A DNA stretch of 64,000 bases from JAFMJV01 sp034436555 (GTDB taxonomy: Bacteria > Chloroflexota > Limnocylindria > Limnocylindrales > CSP1-4), in assembly GCA_034436555.1 (NCBI GenBank), contig DAOTUU010000025.1, forward strand, positions 1 to 64,000, read 5' to 3'. Under the pieces are notes generated by a model. That model ran no database searches and was not told the DNA's origin. It was given only the letters and a program-made list of their open reading frames with translations. Position numbers and translations under genes: made by a program. Positions 63,623-64,000 of the stretch are shown piece after piece (the first letter of the stretch is position 1; every line of letters begins with the position of its first letter).

Positions 63623-64000
63623 TCAGGACCGCCGCACCACAGAGACGATCTCCTCGCCATAGCGCTCCACCTTGGCTGGGCCCATTCCGTGCACCCCGAG
63701 GAGTGCGTCCAACGTCCGAGGCCGCGCTTCCACGATAGCCAACAGGGTCCGATCCCAAAGCACCATGAACGGGGCGATGCCCTCCGTCGCTGCACGGTCC
63801 AGCCGCCACCGTCGCAGCTCATCAAACAGGTCGTCGTCATCCAGGCGTTCCGGGGCTGCGGCGTCCGATCGCAGGCGGGCGTCGTTGAGCACGGCCGGTC
63901 GGATAGAGGCTGACCGTTCGGGCCCCTCATCGTCGGAAGCGGCGCTGCTGGGAGGATCCTCTCCATTCACGATGGCGAGGATGTCGTGTCCGTACTTCTC
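63623..64000 (-). CDS. HRDC-domain protein, C-terminal part (RecQ/UvrD-type helicase)
   Basis: The frame is open to the window edge and gives the last 125 residues. It begins EKYGHDILAIV, the end of one HRDC domain, then an acidic linker and a second complete HRDC domain ending LLGVHGMGPAKVERYGEEIV. Tandem HRDC domains occur at the C-terminus of RecQ-like helicases and in RNase D, where they bind nucleic acid. The catalytic part lies outside the window, so the parent cannot be decided. Some gene callers would start at the internal GTG at 63970, which is not the real start. Confidence 0.8.
   Translation of the reverse strand, partial: EKYGHDILAIVNGEDPPSSAASDDEGPERSASIRPAVLNDARLRSDAAAPERLDDDDLFDELRRWRLDRAATEGIAPFMVLWDRTLLAIVEARPRTLDALLGVHGMGPAKVERYGEEIVSVVRRS

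Noticed and set aside
63352..63966. A 204-codon minus-strand frame at the right edge
   Set aside because: It overlaps the HRDC-domain frame, which carries clear motifs and continues past the window edge. The 204-codon frame has a Cys/Trp/Arg-rich random composition.

Overview
The window is very GC-rich, gene-dense chromosomal DNA of a bacterium. The coding signal sits in one frame per locus, and the other long open frames are GC-driven shadows. The mix of genes fits a Chloroflexota (Limnocylindria/Ellin-type) or actinobacterial relative: a LuxR/SARP-like giant regulator, an F420/LLM-type oxidoreductase, a mycobacterial-type RpiB, a seven-iron ferredoxin, a DUF1501/DUF1800 pair, a CSLREA protein and many apparently leaderless transcripts. 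This placement is inference; the window has no rRNA and no marker that settles it.

Layout. 1-1.65 kb: the N-terminal end of a transposase cut by the window edge, two GC-rich direct-repeat patches and an XRE-type regulator. 1.65-6.75 kb (minus strand): threonine synthase followed by a branched-chain amino acid ABC transporter (livG-F-H-M) without its binding protein. 7.1-9.3 kb (plus): an ArgR-type regulator translationally coupled to an orphan response regulator, then a secreted RTX-like protein. 9.4-12.7 kb: a 1,098-residue ATPase/TPR/SARP regulator. 12.7-15.3 kb: an ammonium transporter broken by three single-C losses, and a GAF histidine kinase. 15.4-20.9 kb (minus): metH, and a KDPG aldolase with its sugar kinase. 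21.1-25.5 kb (plus): an orphan signal-peptide ORF and a tightly coupled four-gene catabolic cassette (SDR, FAD oxidoreductase, phosphotriesterase-like hydrolase, MetE-like protein). 25.9-37.6 kb: META-domain protein, glutaminyl cyclase, DinB protein, two MFS transporters, proC, LLM oxidoreductase, a zinc-ribbon methyltransferase with a cobalamin-binding-type protein, and a NatAB-like exporter. 37.8-43.1 kb: ferredoxin, cupredoxin and a spermidine/putrescine-type potA-D-B-C operon. 43.1-54.4 kb: YHS and LOG proteins, rpiB, a secreted hydrolase, DUF1501/DUF1800, a CSLREA protein, two glycosyltransferases and a polytopic membrane protein.

At 54.5 kb a tRNA-Gly(UCC) marks a change in gene content. 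To its right lie a TPR protein with a tiny membrane protein, then a coupled four-gene operon (small MazF/PemK-like protein, sigma-factor-like protein, beta-rich protein, AAA ATPase with DUF3696), a large SF2 helicase convergent to it, and the C-terminal end of an HRDC-domain helicase at the window edge. This segment looks like a tRNA-adjacent accessory or defence island and is the best candidate for an undescribed system.

Regulation. At least 13 genes, nearly all first genes of a transcription unit, have a TANNNT hexamer ending 6-9 nt before the start codon, so leaderless mRNA appears common; other genes have clear Shine-Dalgarno sequences. Convergent units are separated by perfect hairpins without U tracts. 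No CRISPR array, rRNA, complete insertion sequence or replication origin was seen.
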